Assembly (NCBI GenBank): GCA_910589305.1
Contig: CAJUTV010000006.1
Span: forward strand, 124,001 to 188,000
DNA from: an uncultured Lachnospira sp.
Lineage (GTDB): Bacteria > Bacillota > Clostridia > Lachnospirales > Lachnospiraceae
Reading direction: 5' to 3'
DNA length: 64,000 bases
Shown here piece by piece: positions 37,515-45,130 of the stretch (within the stretch, counting starts at the first letter, position 1; each line of letters opens with the position of its first letter). The notes under the pieces are model-generated. The model ran no database searches and was not told the origin of the DNA. It worked only from the letters and a program-made list of their open reading frames with translations. The translations under genes were made by a program, and so were the position numbers.

Positions 37515-38720
37515 CTACCTCCAATTTGCTGCTTTATAATAAAACTGTTCCAATTCTTTTTTATTCATAAGCTTTGGTACAGGATATAATGGATTGGCTT
37601 CTTTTGCCGCATGTTTTGCCATTATAGGAATGTCTTTTTCCTTTATCCCATCAAGTGTTTCAGGAATATTCATTCTTTTATTTAATTCTATAATCGCTTG
37701 AATAAATTTTTTTGCACCTGCTTCATATGTATCTTTTTTGCTAACAACACCTGCCGCAATACCAAGTTCATACAATTTTTTATATGCCGATTTCCCATAT
37801 TCTTTTAGTACAATTGGCATCAATACAGAATTGGCAAGACCATGTGGAATATTATATTGACCGCCCAGTGAATGTGCGACTGCATGGATATAGCCAACAT
37901 AGGACTTTGAAAAAGCAATTCCCGCTTTATAAGCGGCTATAAGCATATTTTCACGAGCCAAATGATTTGTTCCATCATTGTAAGCTATTTCAATATTTTC
38001 AAAAATTAATTTTGTAGCTTCCAATGAAAGCCGCCTTGTTTCTTTGCTTGTCGATTTGCCAATATATGCCTCAACAACATGTGTTAATGCATCCATACCT
38101 GTCGTTGCCGTCAGATGCGGCGGCAATGTATATGTAACTTTAGGGTCAAGAACAGCATAAGACGGAATCAATGTAAAATTATTCATGGTATATTTATGTT
38201 TTTTCTTATCATCTGTAATCACTGCCGTAATCGTTACCTCACTGCCTGTTCCAGCAGTTGTTGGAATAGCAATTAACACTGGAATTTTGCGAAGAACTTT
38301 AAGCAAACCTTTTAATTGATTGACTTCTTTTTTAGGATATGCTATACGCGCCCCGACTGCTTTGGCACAGTCCATTGAAGAGCCGCCGCCAAATGCAATA
38401 ATACATTTACATTTTTTCTCAATATAAACGTTTCTTGCTTCTTCTACATTATATACTGTAGGATTAGCACAAGTTTTATCATAAACGGCAAGATTGATAT
38501 TATTTTTTTCAAATAGTTCCTCTAAAAATGCAGTAATGCCGCCATTTCGCAGTCCCGAATCAGTGACAAGCAAAGCAGATTGTATCTTATTTTTCTTTAA
38601 TAATTTCACAATATCTGCTACATTCTTATATATTTTAGGCTCTCGATATGGTAAAATTGGAAGTGCCAAATGAAAACAAAATTGAAATATACGACAATAC
38701 GCTTTGGATATAATATTCAT
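37515..38720 (-). CDS. Iron-containing alcohol dehydrogenase
   Basis: Group III alcohol dehydrogenase, 401 residues. Seen: nucleotide-binding GGGSSMDCAKAVG near 96-108, IPTTAGTGSEVT near 150, and metal ligands in TGMDALTHVVEAYIG and AVAHSLGGQYNIPHGLANSVLMP (in parts). Reaction: interconversion of alcohols and aldehydes with NAD(P). Its ATG overlaps the marR stop by 1 nt and its stop touches the aldehyde dehydrogenase start, so these three form one translational unit. Substrate chain length cannot be read from the sequence. Confidence 0.93.
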   Translation of the reverse strand: MNIISKAYCRIFQFCFHLALPILPYREPKIYKNVADIVKLLKKNKIQSALLVTDSGLRNGGITAFLEELFEKNNINLAVYDKTCANPTVYNVEEARNVYIEKKCKCIIAFGGGSSMDCAKAVGARIAYPKKEVNQLKGLLKVLRKIPVLIAIPTTAGTGSEVTITAVITDDKKKHKYTMNNFTLIPSYAVLDPKVTYTLPPHLTATTGMDALTHVVEAYIGKSTSKETRRLSLEATKLIFENIEIAYNDGTNHLARENMLIAAYKAGIAFSKSYVGYIHAVAHSLGGQYNIPHGLANSVLMPIVLKEYGKSAYKKLYELGIAAGVVSKKDTYEAGAKKFIQAIIELNKRMNIPETLDGIKEKDIPIMAKHAAKEANPLYPVPKLMNKKELEQFYYKAANWR

Positions 38721-39172
38721 TATTCTGGTATACCTTTCTTACTAAGTTCACGTAAATTAAAGACAATTGATTCTAACGCTTCATAAAAAATATTACGTTT
38801 TTCTTCGGTCAAATCCTTTCCTGCAAGCTCAACTGCAAGGCTTGCTCTTTGATGAACATGCTCAGCAGCTTTCTTTCCCGTGTCTGTTAATTTAAAAACA
38901 CCACGATATAAATTTTGATTCGTTCCTTCTTTTTTAACTAATCCCTTTTCTTCCATAATTGCCATCATTCGCGATACATCGGCTTTATCTTTATTACAAT
39001 ACTCGCAAATTTGCGGTGCTGTAATTCCCTGTGGATATTTTGCCATCGTCAAAATATAAATGGAATGAGTACTTCTAAGACCATACTTTTCCATTTCTTC
39101 TGCCGCCAGCTTATGCCAATATTTTGATATTTCAGAAATTGCCAGAGAAAATTTTTCAAATCTATCAACCAT
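38720..39172 (-). CDS. MarR family transcriptional regulator
   Basis: Winged-helix regulator of 150 residues. Seen: GLRSTHSIYILTMAKYPQGITAPQICEYCNKDKADVSRMMAIMEEKGLVKKEG (in parts), the MarR DNA-binding core with wing. First gene of the adh-ald-amidase operon and likely its autorepressor. The frame begins at ATG 39184, but the ATG at 39172 follows GAGGAATAAA at normal spacing. AATGAGGAATAAAATG reuses the ending of the leader repeat; a second AGAAATGAGGA lies 35 nt further upstream. Confidence 0.88.
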   Translation of the reverse strand: MVDRFEKFSLAISEISKYWHKLAAEEMEKYGLRSTHSIYILTMAKYPQGITAPQICEYCNKDKADVSRMMAIMEEKGLVKKEGTNQNLYRGVFKLTDTGKKAAEHVHQRASLAVELAGKDLTEEKRNIFYEALESIVFNLRELSKKGIPE

Positions 39173-39184
39173 TTTATTCCTCAT

Positions 39185-39384
39185 TTTTGAGTTATTTTTT
39201 TATACGATTCCTCATTTCTGTACTATATTTTGTAAAAATAAAAGTCTATAAATTTTTAGTAGCTTTATATTACGCCATACACAGACCTCTTTTCTTTTAC
39301 ATACAAAAACTGGAAATTTCAATATTGCGTATCATAACACAAAGATGTTGACATGTCAACTTCTCATATTTTTTACTTTTAGTT
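39185..39384. other. Operon upstream region with a degenerate leader-repeat end
   Basis: On the minus strand, about 39205-39260 reads ...TACAAAATATAGTACAGAAATGAGGAATC, a degenerate leader end detached from the actual start codon by about 35 nt. CTTCTCATATTTTTTACTTTTAG further right is A+T-rich. The word pair GTTGACATGTCAAC near 39346-39360 is a perfect palindrome and a candidate MarR operator. Confidence 0.5.
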
Positions 39385-39500
39385 AAAAAAGATATCCGTA
39401 ATCCGCTTCTTGCTCACAATCTCATAATTGCTATAACAGCGCAAGTTCCCACCCACCCCACTTATATCTCTTTGGCATTGAGGCAAGAAACTTCCTTGAT
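39385..39500 (-). repeat. Dispersed palindromic repeat, diverged copy (A4)
   Basis: Reverse-orientation copy: ATATCCGTAATCCGCTTCTTGCTCACAATCTCATAATTGCTATAACAGCGCAAGTTCCCACC (in parts), closely parallel to the conserved copies near 3.65 kb and 48.5 kb, followed by the CCCACTTATAT...GGCATTGAGG half-hairpin and a CTTCCTTGATAAAAG tail. Positions 39500-39787 hold the Rrf2 upstream region with no further gene. Confidence 0.7.
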
Positions 39501-39787
39501 AAAAGTAAAATAAAATTCTTTTACATTGCATTTTTACTTAAACAAATTATTACATTTATTATTAATATATCAATAAAATTTTCTGTATTGCACTTTTATC
39601 TATGTTCTTAATATAACATTTTTAATACAACATATTTAGTGCTGTTAGCATATGTACATTCCATACATTTTTGATATTTATATATTTTTTATATCCTGAA
39701 AATAAAGTTGAGGAACCTATATTTTTCTGCTATACTACATTTAAAAAAATAATTTTTTTATTGAATAATTATAAATGGAGGGTTCAT

Positions 39788-40219
39788 ATGCAGATTTCAA
39801 GCAGATTTACCATTGCTATTCATGTACTCATATGTATTGAAACATTTAAAAATGATTATAAAGTAACCAGTGATTTTCTTGCCTCAAGTGTCAATGTAAA
39901 TCCTGTTGTGATAAGAAGGTTGCTGCAGCAATTAAAAAAAGCGGGAATAGTTCACGTTATACGAGGCAGCGGAGGAACAGATATCGCAAAATCTTTAGAT
40001 AAAATTACATTGCTTGATATATATAATGCTGTGGAGTGTGTGGAAGAAGGACAACTTTTCCATTTTCACGAAAACCCTAATCAATTTTGTCCAGTAGGAA
40101 AAAATATTCATACGATTTTAGATGTAAGACTTGAAAAAATCCAAGAAGCAATGGAAAAAGAAATGAAATCTACAACAATACAAGATGTTATAAACGATGC
40201 AAAAAAATTAGTACAATAA
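39788..40219 (+). CDS. Rrf2 family transcriptional regulator
   Basis: 143-residue winged-helix protein. Seen: MQISSRFTIAIHVLICIE (Rrf2 N-terminus), VTSDFLASSVNVNPVVIRRLLQQLKKAGIV (recognition helix) and GSGGTDIAKSLDKITLLDIYNAVE (wing). It has a single cysteine in the ligand region (QFCPVG) rather than the three-cysteine iron-sulfur set of IscR/NsrR, so it is of the YwnA-like, cluster-free type. GGAGGG lies 5 nt before the ATG at 39788; the open frame extends further upstream. It is followed by its own terminator. Confidence 0.9.
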   Translation: MQISSRFTIAIHVLICIETFKNDYKVTSDFLASSVNVNPVVIRRLLQQLKKAGIVHVIRGSGGTDIAKSLDKITLLDIYNAVECVEEGQLFHFHENPNQFCPVGKNIHTILDVRLEKIQEAMEKEMKSTTIQDVINDAKKLVQ

Positions 40220-40221
40220 CA

Positions 40222-40330
40222 TATGGGACTGTTATAAAATAAAAATTTTATACTAAATACAGTATTTATTTAACCAAATTATCACTATATTTAGTATTTA
40301 AAAATTTTTTTATAACAGTCCCAAAAATTT
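40222..40330 (+). terminator. Long hairpin terminator of the Rrf2 gene
   Basis: GGGACTGTTATAAAATAAAAA and TTTTTTTATAACAGTCCC pair, with the inner arms ATACTAAATA and TATTTAGTAT extending the stem, starting 3 nt after the Rrf2 stop. Confidence 0.75.
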
Positions 40331-40464
40331 TAAAAAATTTTGATGTATCTATTGACATTACAACGACTTAATGATATAAATATAGATGTATCAATGATTA
40401 TTACAACAAATTTGAACGTACTATTGTAAAAAATAAGGTCAATATACTTCTTTTTCACAAACAA

Positions 40465-40570
40465 GTTTGTTGCCTATTTGTGCCGAAACGTCACAAATAA
40501 AACTTAATGCAATAATAAAAATCACTTTTTTGAATTTGTATTGCATTATTTTTACACTACGTTTCAGAAT
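40465..40570. repeat. A+T-rich inverted-repeat family, copy 2
   Basis: GAAACGT...ACGTTTC outer arms and TAATGCAATA...TATTGCATTA inner arms form a long palindrome directly before the cupin gene. CACAAATAAAACTTAATG and AATAATAAAAATC also align with copy 1 at 24920-25015. The rest of 40330-40465 shows no gene. Confidence 0.6.
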
Positions 40571-40581
40571 GGAGAATTATT

Positions 40582-40932
40582 ATGAAAAATTTTAACAAAG
40601 TAAATGTAGCAGCCGATGCAAGAACAGAACTTCATGACCAGCTTTCTTTAACTGGAGCAGAAATCAGTATTAATAATCTTCCAGCAGGAGGAAGTGTGCC
40701 TTTTATTCACTCACATAAAAATAATGAAGAAATCTATGCTATTCTTTCTGGAAAAGGAAAAGCTGTTATTGATGGAGAAACCATAGAGCTGACAACAGGT
40801 GATTGGATTCGCATATCTCCTGCAGCAAAACGACAATTTTTTGCAGCACAAGACGTTGGAATAAGTTTTGCTTGTATTCAAGTAAAGGAAAATTCCCTTG
40901 AAGGGTATACTATGGAAGATGCTGTAGTATAA
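40582..40932 (+). CDS. Cupin domain protein
   Basis: A single-domain beta-barrel of 116 residues. Seen: cupin motif 1, GGSVPFIHSHKNNEEIYAILSGKG, with metal ligands His-His-Glu (in HSHKNNEE), and motif 2, WIRISPAAKRQFFA, in which the usual His is replaced. The role is unknown; small cupins bind metals or sugars, or act as isomerases. GGAGA lies 7 nt before the ATG. It ends at a repeat hairpin used as a terminator. Confidence 0.88.
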   Translation: MKNFNKVNVAADARTELHDQLSLTGAEISINNLPAGGSVPFIHSHKNNEEIYAILSGKGKAVIDGETIELTTGDWIRISPAAKRQFFAAQDVGISFACIQVKENSLEGYTMEDAVV

Positions 40933-40964
40933 GCTAAATGTTGGTATAACAAGACTTATAAAGA

Positions 40965-41050
40965 GCAACTCCCCTACTTATATGCCTCTATGGCATTAAA
41001 GTGGGGGAATTTTTGCTTTTTAAACCAGAAACTTTCTTGATAAGATTAAA
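40965..41050 (+). repeat. Palindromic-repeat hairpin serving as terminator
   Basis: CTCCCCTACTTATATGCC...GGCATTAAAGTGGGGGAA pair to make a strong hairpin followed by TTTTTGCTTTTT, right after the cupin gene. CAGAAACTTTCTTGATAAGATT is the tail shared with other copies. The remaining 41050-41247 is A+T-rich with no gene. Confidence 0.65.
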
Positions 41051-41247
41051 ACAATAAGTGCTTGCAAAAAATTAGTATAAATATAATTATTATATATTTA
41101 GATAATATTCCTATTAAGCATAAAATTTCTATTTTTCAACAATTTTTTTAATATCATACATTTAACATAACTGCATAATTTTACTTATTATATCAAATTT
41201 TTTGTACTAAAAACAGAATCACTCCCTATTAAAAATAATAAATCAGT

Positions 41248-42582
41248 TTACATTGATGAAAATACTTTTACAAATTTAATATAAATAATCCCCACTAAAT
41301 CTGCTAAAATCCAGCCGATTGGTATTGACCACCAAATACCCAAAACACCAATTACAGGAATTGGTGCAAGCAAATAGGCAAGCAACACCCTTGTTCCCAA
41401 AGAAATAATCGTTAAAATCAAGGACATTTCTGGTTTCTCTATACCTCTATAAAATCCATATAATAAAAATAAAATCCCAATTCCAAAATAAAAACTGCCT
41501 TCTATTCTTAAATAGCCAACACCTATTTGTATAATTTCATATTCTTGTGCATTGACAAAAATCTGCATTAAATAAGGTGCAAAAATAAAGATAATAAATG
41601 ATACTGCTAAACAAAAAAGAATGGAAATTTTAACAGCTTTTCGTATACCTTCATGCACACGCTCCGATTTTTTGGCGCCATAATTTTGTGATATAAAAAG
41701 AGAAAAGGCATTGCCAAATTCTTGTGCAGGCATATATGCAAACGAATCAATTTTTACTGCTGCCGCAAACGATGCCATAACAATTGTGCCAAAACTATTT
41801 ACTAATCCTTGTATCATCAATATTCCAAAGTTCATTACAGATTGTTGAATACAGGCGGCAAAAGAGTGACGAATCACCTCTAACAAAATTGTTTTTCTTA
41901 TTATAAAGTCCTCTTTCCTTAGACGCAATTGAGGTTCTTTTAACCATACATAAACGGCAATACCGATTCCAGATACTGCCTGTGCAATAACGGTTGCAAA
42001 TGCTGCTCCTCCCACGCCTTGTTTGAATATCACAACAAATACAATATCCAGTACAATATTTAATACTGCTGCTGCCCCAAGAAAAAATAAAGGCACCATT
42101 GAATTTCCTATTGCGCGGAGCAAAAAGGCAAAATAATTATATAAAAAAACAAAAAAGATGCCTCCAAAAATAATAAAAATATATTCCCGCATTAAATTAT
42201 AGATATTGTTTGGAACACGCATCATATGTAATATCCAATCAATTCCTACAAACACTAAAATATTCATTATGATTGTAACTGCCAAAATAAACAAAAAAGA
42301 TGCGGCAATACTATTTTTCATTTTTTGTTTGTCTTTCTTGCCAAAACAAACGGAAAAAATAGTACCGCTTCCCATACAAAGTCCAATCATAATGGACGTT
42401 AAAAACGTCATTAATGTATAAGCAGAACCAACCGAAGCCAACGCATCGGGTCCCAAAAATTTTCCTACAATCAAGGTATCTGCTATATTGTAACATTGCT
42501 GCAATAAATTTCCCATTATCATGGGAGCAGCAAACAACAACATTGTCTTTGCAACACTTCCCTGTGTTAAATCTTTTTCCAT
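41248..42582 (-). CDS. MATE family efflux transporter
   Basis: Cation-coupled multidrug/toxin exporter with 12 membrane segments in 444 residues. Seen: MEKDLTQGSVAKTMLLFAAPMIMGNLLQQCYNIADTLIVGKFLGPDALASVG (in parts), the MATE N-terminal signature, and the second-half repeat EVIRHSFAACIQQSVMNFGILMIQGLVNSFG. The frame is open to 42672, but the ATG at 42582 has GAGGG 7 nt upstream. The leader repeat L3 occupies the upstream 90 nt. The substrate is unknown. Confidence 0.93.
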   Translation of the reverse strand: MEKDLTQGSVAKTMLLFAAPMIMGNLLQQCYNIADTLIVGKFLGPDALASVGSAYTLMTFLTSIMIGLCMGSGTIFSVCFGKKDKQKMKNSIAASFLFILAVTIIMNILVFVGIDWILHMMRVPNNIYNLMREYIFIIFGGIFFVFLYNYFAFLLRAIGNSMVPLFFLGAAAVLNIVLDIVFVVIFKQGVGGAAFATVIAQAVSGIGIAVYVWLKEPQLRLRKEDFIIRKTILLEVIRHSFAACIQQSVMNFGILMIQGLVNSFGTIVMASFAAAVKIDSFAYMPAQEFGNAFSLFISQNYGAKKSERVHEGIRKAVKISILFCLAVSFIIFIFAPYLMQIFVNAQEYEIIQIGVGYLRIEGSFYFGIGILFLLYGFYRGIEKPEMSLILTIISLGTRVLLAYLLAPIPVIGVLGIWWSIPIGWILADLVGIIYIKFVKVFSSM

Positions 42583-42584
42583 AT

Positions 42585-42705
42585 TATCCCTCATTTCTGC
42601 GCTGTTTTTCCACAAAAAACTAAAAATTCTTACAGATTTGTGGAAAATAACATACAGATATAAATTTTGCAATTAAAAATTTCAATTTTCAATCACTCTT
42701 TAAAA
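42585..42705 (-). promoter_or_regulatory. Leader repeat copy L3 upstream of the MATE gene
   Basis: Minus-strand order: GATTGAAAATTGAAATTTTTAAT palindrome (given in parts), CCACAAATCTGTAAGAATTTTTAGTTTTTTGTGG (a hairpin from CCACAAA to TTTGTGG), then AACAGCGCAGAAATGAGGGA. The upstream TTTGTG partner seen in L1 and L4 is lost (TTTATATCTG), so only the downstream CCACAAA/TTTGTGG fold can form here. 42705-42887 shows no other feature. Confidence 0.65.
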
Positions 42706-42887
42706 TAAGCTAAATTTTTACAATTTTACATGGTATATATTTTACTGAATTTTTAGAAAAAAGACAAGTTGCGGAAATGAATAGAATTTGCTTTTACTAA
42801 AAGTTAAATAGTGACAACTACTATATATTATGATATAACAAATTTCAATAATATTATAATATAAAAATAAATTTTAAGGAGACAATA

Positions 42888-43370
42888 ATGAATATAACAA
42901 TCATTCCTGCCTATGATTATCCGCAAGAAACAGGCATATTATTTTCAGAATATACAAATATGTTAATTGCTGGTGACCCTTCATTTCAGAAATACCTTGA
43001 TATTCAACACTACGATGAAGAACTGAAAAATTTAAACGTAAAATATGGCACACCTTATGGAAGATTATATTTAGCCTACTATAACAATGAATTATGTGGT
43101 TGTATTGGACTAAAAAAAATGGACAAGCAACATTGTGAGATGAAACGACTGTTCGTTAGACCATCATTTAGAGGTAAACAAATAGGAAATCAATTAATTC
43201 AACAAATTATAAACGATGCAAAAGAGATTGGGTATTCTTATATGTTATTAGACACGCTTCCCTTTTTAAAAAGTGCCATTCATATGTATAAAAAATTTGG
43301 TTTTTATGAAATAGAAAGCTACAATGACAGTCCAATGAGTAGCTCTATATATATGAAATTGGATTTATAA
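42888..43370 (+). CDS. GNAT family N-acetyltransferase
   Basis: 160-residue acetyltransferase. Seen: LCGCIGLKKMDKQHCEMKRLFVRPSFRGKQIGNQLIQ, with the acetyl-CoA loop RGKQIG near residues 105-110, then LDTLPFLKSAIHMYKKFGFYEIESYNDSP, the MYKKxGF motif of GNAT proteins. It matches the small YhdJ-like group with a C-terminal YMKLDL. TAAGGAG lies 8 nt before the ATG. Monocistronic. The substrate is unknown. Confidence 0.88.
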   Translation: MNITIIPAYDYPQETGILFSEYTNMLIAGDPSFQKYLDIQHYDEELKNLNVKYGTPYGRLYLAYYNNELCGCIGLKKMDKQHCEMKRLFVRPSFRGKQIGNQLIQQIINDAKEIGYSYMLLDTLPFLKSAIHMYKKFGFYEIESYNDSPMSSSIYMKLDL

Positions 43371-43394
43371 ATTCAATTCTAATTGTTTCTATTT

Positions 43395-43505
43395 AATCTT
43401 ATCAAAGAATCCCGCCACTTCAATTGTACAAAAGTATCAATGAGCAGATTTGCGTTGTGATAACAGCCAGATATTCTAAACAAACAGCAAAGATTAGACT
43501 TTATT
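43395..43505 (+). repeat. Dispersed palindromic repeat, diverged copy (A6)
   Basis: ATCCCGCCACTTCAATTGTACAAAAGTATCAATGAGCAGATTTGCGTTGTGATAACAGCC (in parts) aligns with the copies at 2.16 kb and 48.48 kb, in the same orientation, with the C-rich/G-rich hairpin arms decayed. Confidence 0.6.
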
Positions 43506-43521
43506 CTTGTGCCTAAAAAAA

Positions 43522-43564
43522 CAGAGTTGATAAATAGCATTTCTTCACTCCTTTATCAACTCTG
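43522..43564 (-). terminator. Terminator of the MerR gene
   Basis: Perfect 13-bp stem CAGAGTTGATAAA / TTTATCAACTCTG, followed on the minus strand by TTTTTTTAGG. Confidence 0.88.
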
Positions 43565-43597
43565 CAATAAAATATATAACAAGTTAATAATAGTTTT

Positions 43598-44335
43598 TTA
43601 AATTTCTCTATCTTTGCAATAAATACAAACAGCCTGTTTTACAAATTCAGCAGTGCCATCTCCTCCTGCTTTATCAATGTTTTTCTTCATGCGTTCATCA
43701 CAAACATACATCTGACCTAATCCATTCAAAATTTCATCTGTACAATTATAATAATTTTGTGTGATAAATGCCTGTAATTCTTTTATTTTTTCCTGAACCT
43801 TCTCTTCTTCAGGCGAACATTTACGAAGAGAACCCATTTCTGCAAACAAGCAAAGTAATTGATTTGCTATCATGTTACATTCCTCATCACTTTTTCCCTT
43901 TATTTTTTGTTCATATTCTTCATATGCTTTAGTAGAACCCCATTTTTTCTTAACTTCTTCTGAATATTGTTCTATCTGTGTTTTATCAAAAACATTAAAA
44001 TTCATTTTATTAACTCCTCCTTTTTGAATTTCACGGGCAAAAGAAATCAGTTTATCAAGATGCTTTCGCCGTAGTTCTAACAATTGAATTTGTTGTTCAA
44101 GCGCTTCTTTTTGGTCAAATTTGGGGCTGTCAAGGATTAATTGAATTTGCTTTAATGGAAACTCCAATTCACGAAACATCAAAATATTCTGTAATCGTCT
44201 AAGCGCTTTATCATCATATAAACGATAACCAGCTTCAGTTATTTTTGTCGGTTTCAATAAATCAATTGCATCATAATGATGCAGTGTCCGAACACTTACA
44301 CCTGTAAGTTTGCTCACCTCATTTACAGTCCGCAT
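43598..44335 (-). CDS. MerR family regulator with TipAS-like ligand domain
   Basis: N-terminal MerR DNA-binding domain (MRTVNEVSKLTGVSVRTLHHYDAIDLLKPTKITEAGYRLYDD, in parts), coiled-coil dimerisation helix (about 75-105), then a TipAS/antibiotic-recognition domain from about residue 110 (FDKTQIEQYSEEVKKKWG...IKELQAFITQNYYNCTDEILNGLGQMYVCDERM, in parts). Proteins of this build activate genes on binding thiopeptide-like antibiotics. GGAGA precedes the ATG at 44335; the frame is open to 44392. It has a classic 19-bp-spaced promoter, so autoregulation is expected. Confidence 0.92.
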   Translation of the reverse strand: MRTVNEVSKLTGVSVRTLHHYDAIDLLKPTKITEAGYRLYDDKALRRLQNILMFRELEFPLKQIQLILDSPKFDQKEALEQQIQLLELRRKHLDKLISFAREIQKGGVNKMNFNVFDKTQIEQYSEEVKKKWGSTKAYEEYEQKIKGKSDEECNMIANQLLCLFAEMGSLRKCSPEEEKVQEKIKELQAFITQNYYNCTDEILNGLGQMYVCDERMKKNIDKAGGDGTAEFVKQAVCIYCKDREI

Positions 44336-44361
44336 ATACGTCTCCTTTCTTGTTTTTTTAT

Positions 44362-44392
44362 AGTGTACACTATGACGTAACGTTAGAGTCAA
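44362..44392 (-). promoter_or_regulatory. MerR-type promoter with 19-bp spacer
   Basis: On the minus strand, TTGACT (44392-44387), 19 nt, then TACACT (44367-44362), with the spacer centred on the dyad ACGTTACGT. Elongated 19-bp spacing with a central palindrome is the standard target of MerR-family activators, which twist the DNA. Confidence 0.88.
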
Positions 44393-44584
44393 TAGGATAT
44401 ATATTTTTTTATTTTTTATTTTTAAATGAATATTTACAATTTGCTTTAATACCTGTCTATAGCTTCATTACTACTTTTCTAATGAGATTAAACAATTAAA
44501 TAGATACCCCAATTATCATACAAAATGTAAAAGCAATTTTAATTGATAACCATATCTTTTTTTGTTATGATGAATTACAAGAAA

Positions 44585-44670
44585 ATATTGTTTACGAAGT
44601 TTATAAATTACATATACTTTTTTAAACTTAAAACTCTTGTGTAAAAAACAACACAGAAATGAGGACTATT
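44585..44670 (+). promoter_or_regulatory. Degenerate leader repeat upstream of the McrBC operon
   Basis: AAACTTAAAACTCTTGTGTAAAAAACAACACAGAAATGAGGACT (in parts) aligns with the 3' half of the leader repeat (GAACTTTTAGTTCTTTGTGC...GCGCAGAAATGAGGA), again supplying the ribosome site. A repeat tail fragment (CTTTTCTAATGAGATTAAAC) lies at about 44473-44492. Confidence 0.5.
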
Positions 44671-45111
44671 ATGGACGAAAAAAATACTATATCAGAACAA
44701 CTGAAAGAACTTCTTAACACATATGATTTTAACATAAATACACTTTCTAAATATTTACAATTACCCATAGAACAAATAAAAAATCTTTCTGAAGGAAATA
44801 TTGATTTTTTGCCAGAAGAGCCAACATATCGTTTTAATCTTTTCAATAAAATTTCTTTTCTCTACTTTAGTGCTGTTGAAGATAAAGACCTAAAATTGTG
44901 TGCATTTTTAAAAGTGCTTATTTCTTATCATGGACTATCCAAAAAAACAATAGCAAAAATGGCAGGTGTAAACGAAAGTGATATTACTAAAATTTTATCA
45001 AATCCTCCAAAAAAAGTATCAGAAGAAATAAAATATAAAATTGCTGTTACGGTTATGTCACTGCGATTTTTTTTGAAGGATTGTGAACTTGATAACATAA
45101 TGGATATTTAA
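44671..45111 (+). CDS. Helix-turn-helix protein heading the McrBC operon
   Basis: 146-residue protein with two HTH-like segments: FNINTLSKYLQLPIEQIKNLSEG near 18-40, and LSKKTIAKMAGVNESDITKILSN near 88-110, the second of XRE type. It opens the operon 20 nt before the McrB-like gene and is likely its regulator. GAGGACT precedes the ATG at 44671; an ATG at 44659 is embedded in the leader sequence. No closer family assignment is offered. Confidence 0.75.
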   Translation: MDEKNTISEQLKELLNTYDFNINTLSKYLQLPIEQIKNLSEGNIDFLPEEPTYRFNLFNKISFLYFSAVEDKDLKLCAFLKVLISYHGLSKKTIAKMAGVNESDITKILSNPPKKVSEEIKYKIAVTVMSLRFFLKDCELDNIMDI

Positions 45112-45130
45112 TCATTAGGAGAAAAAACAA

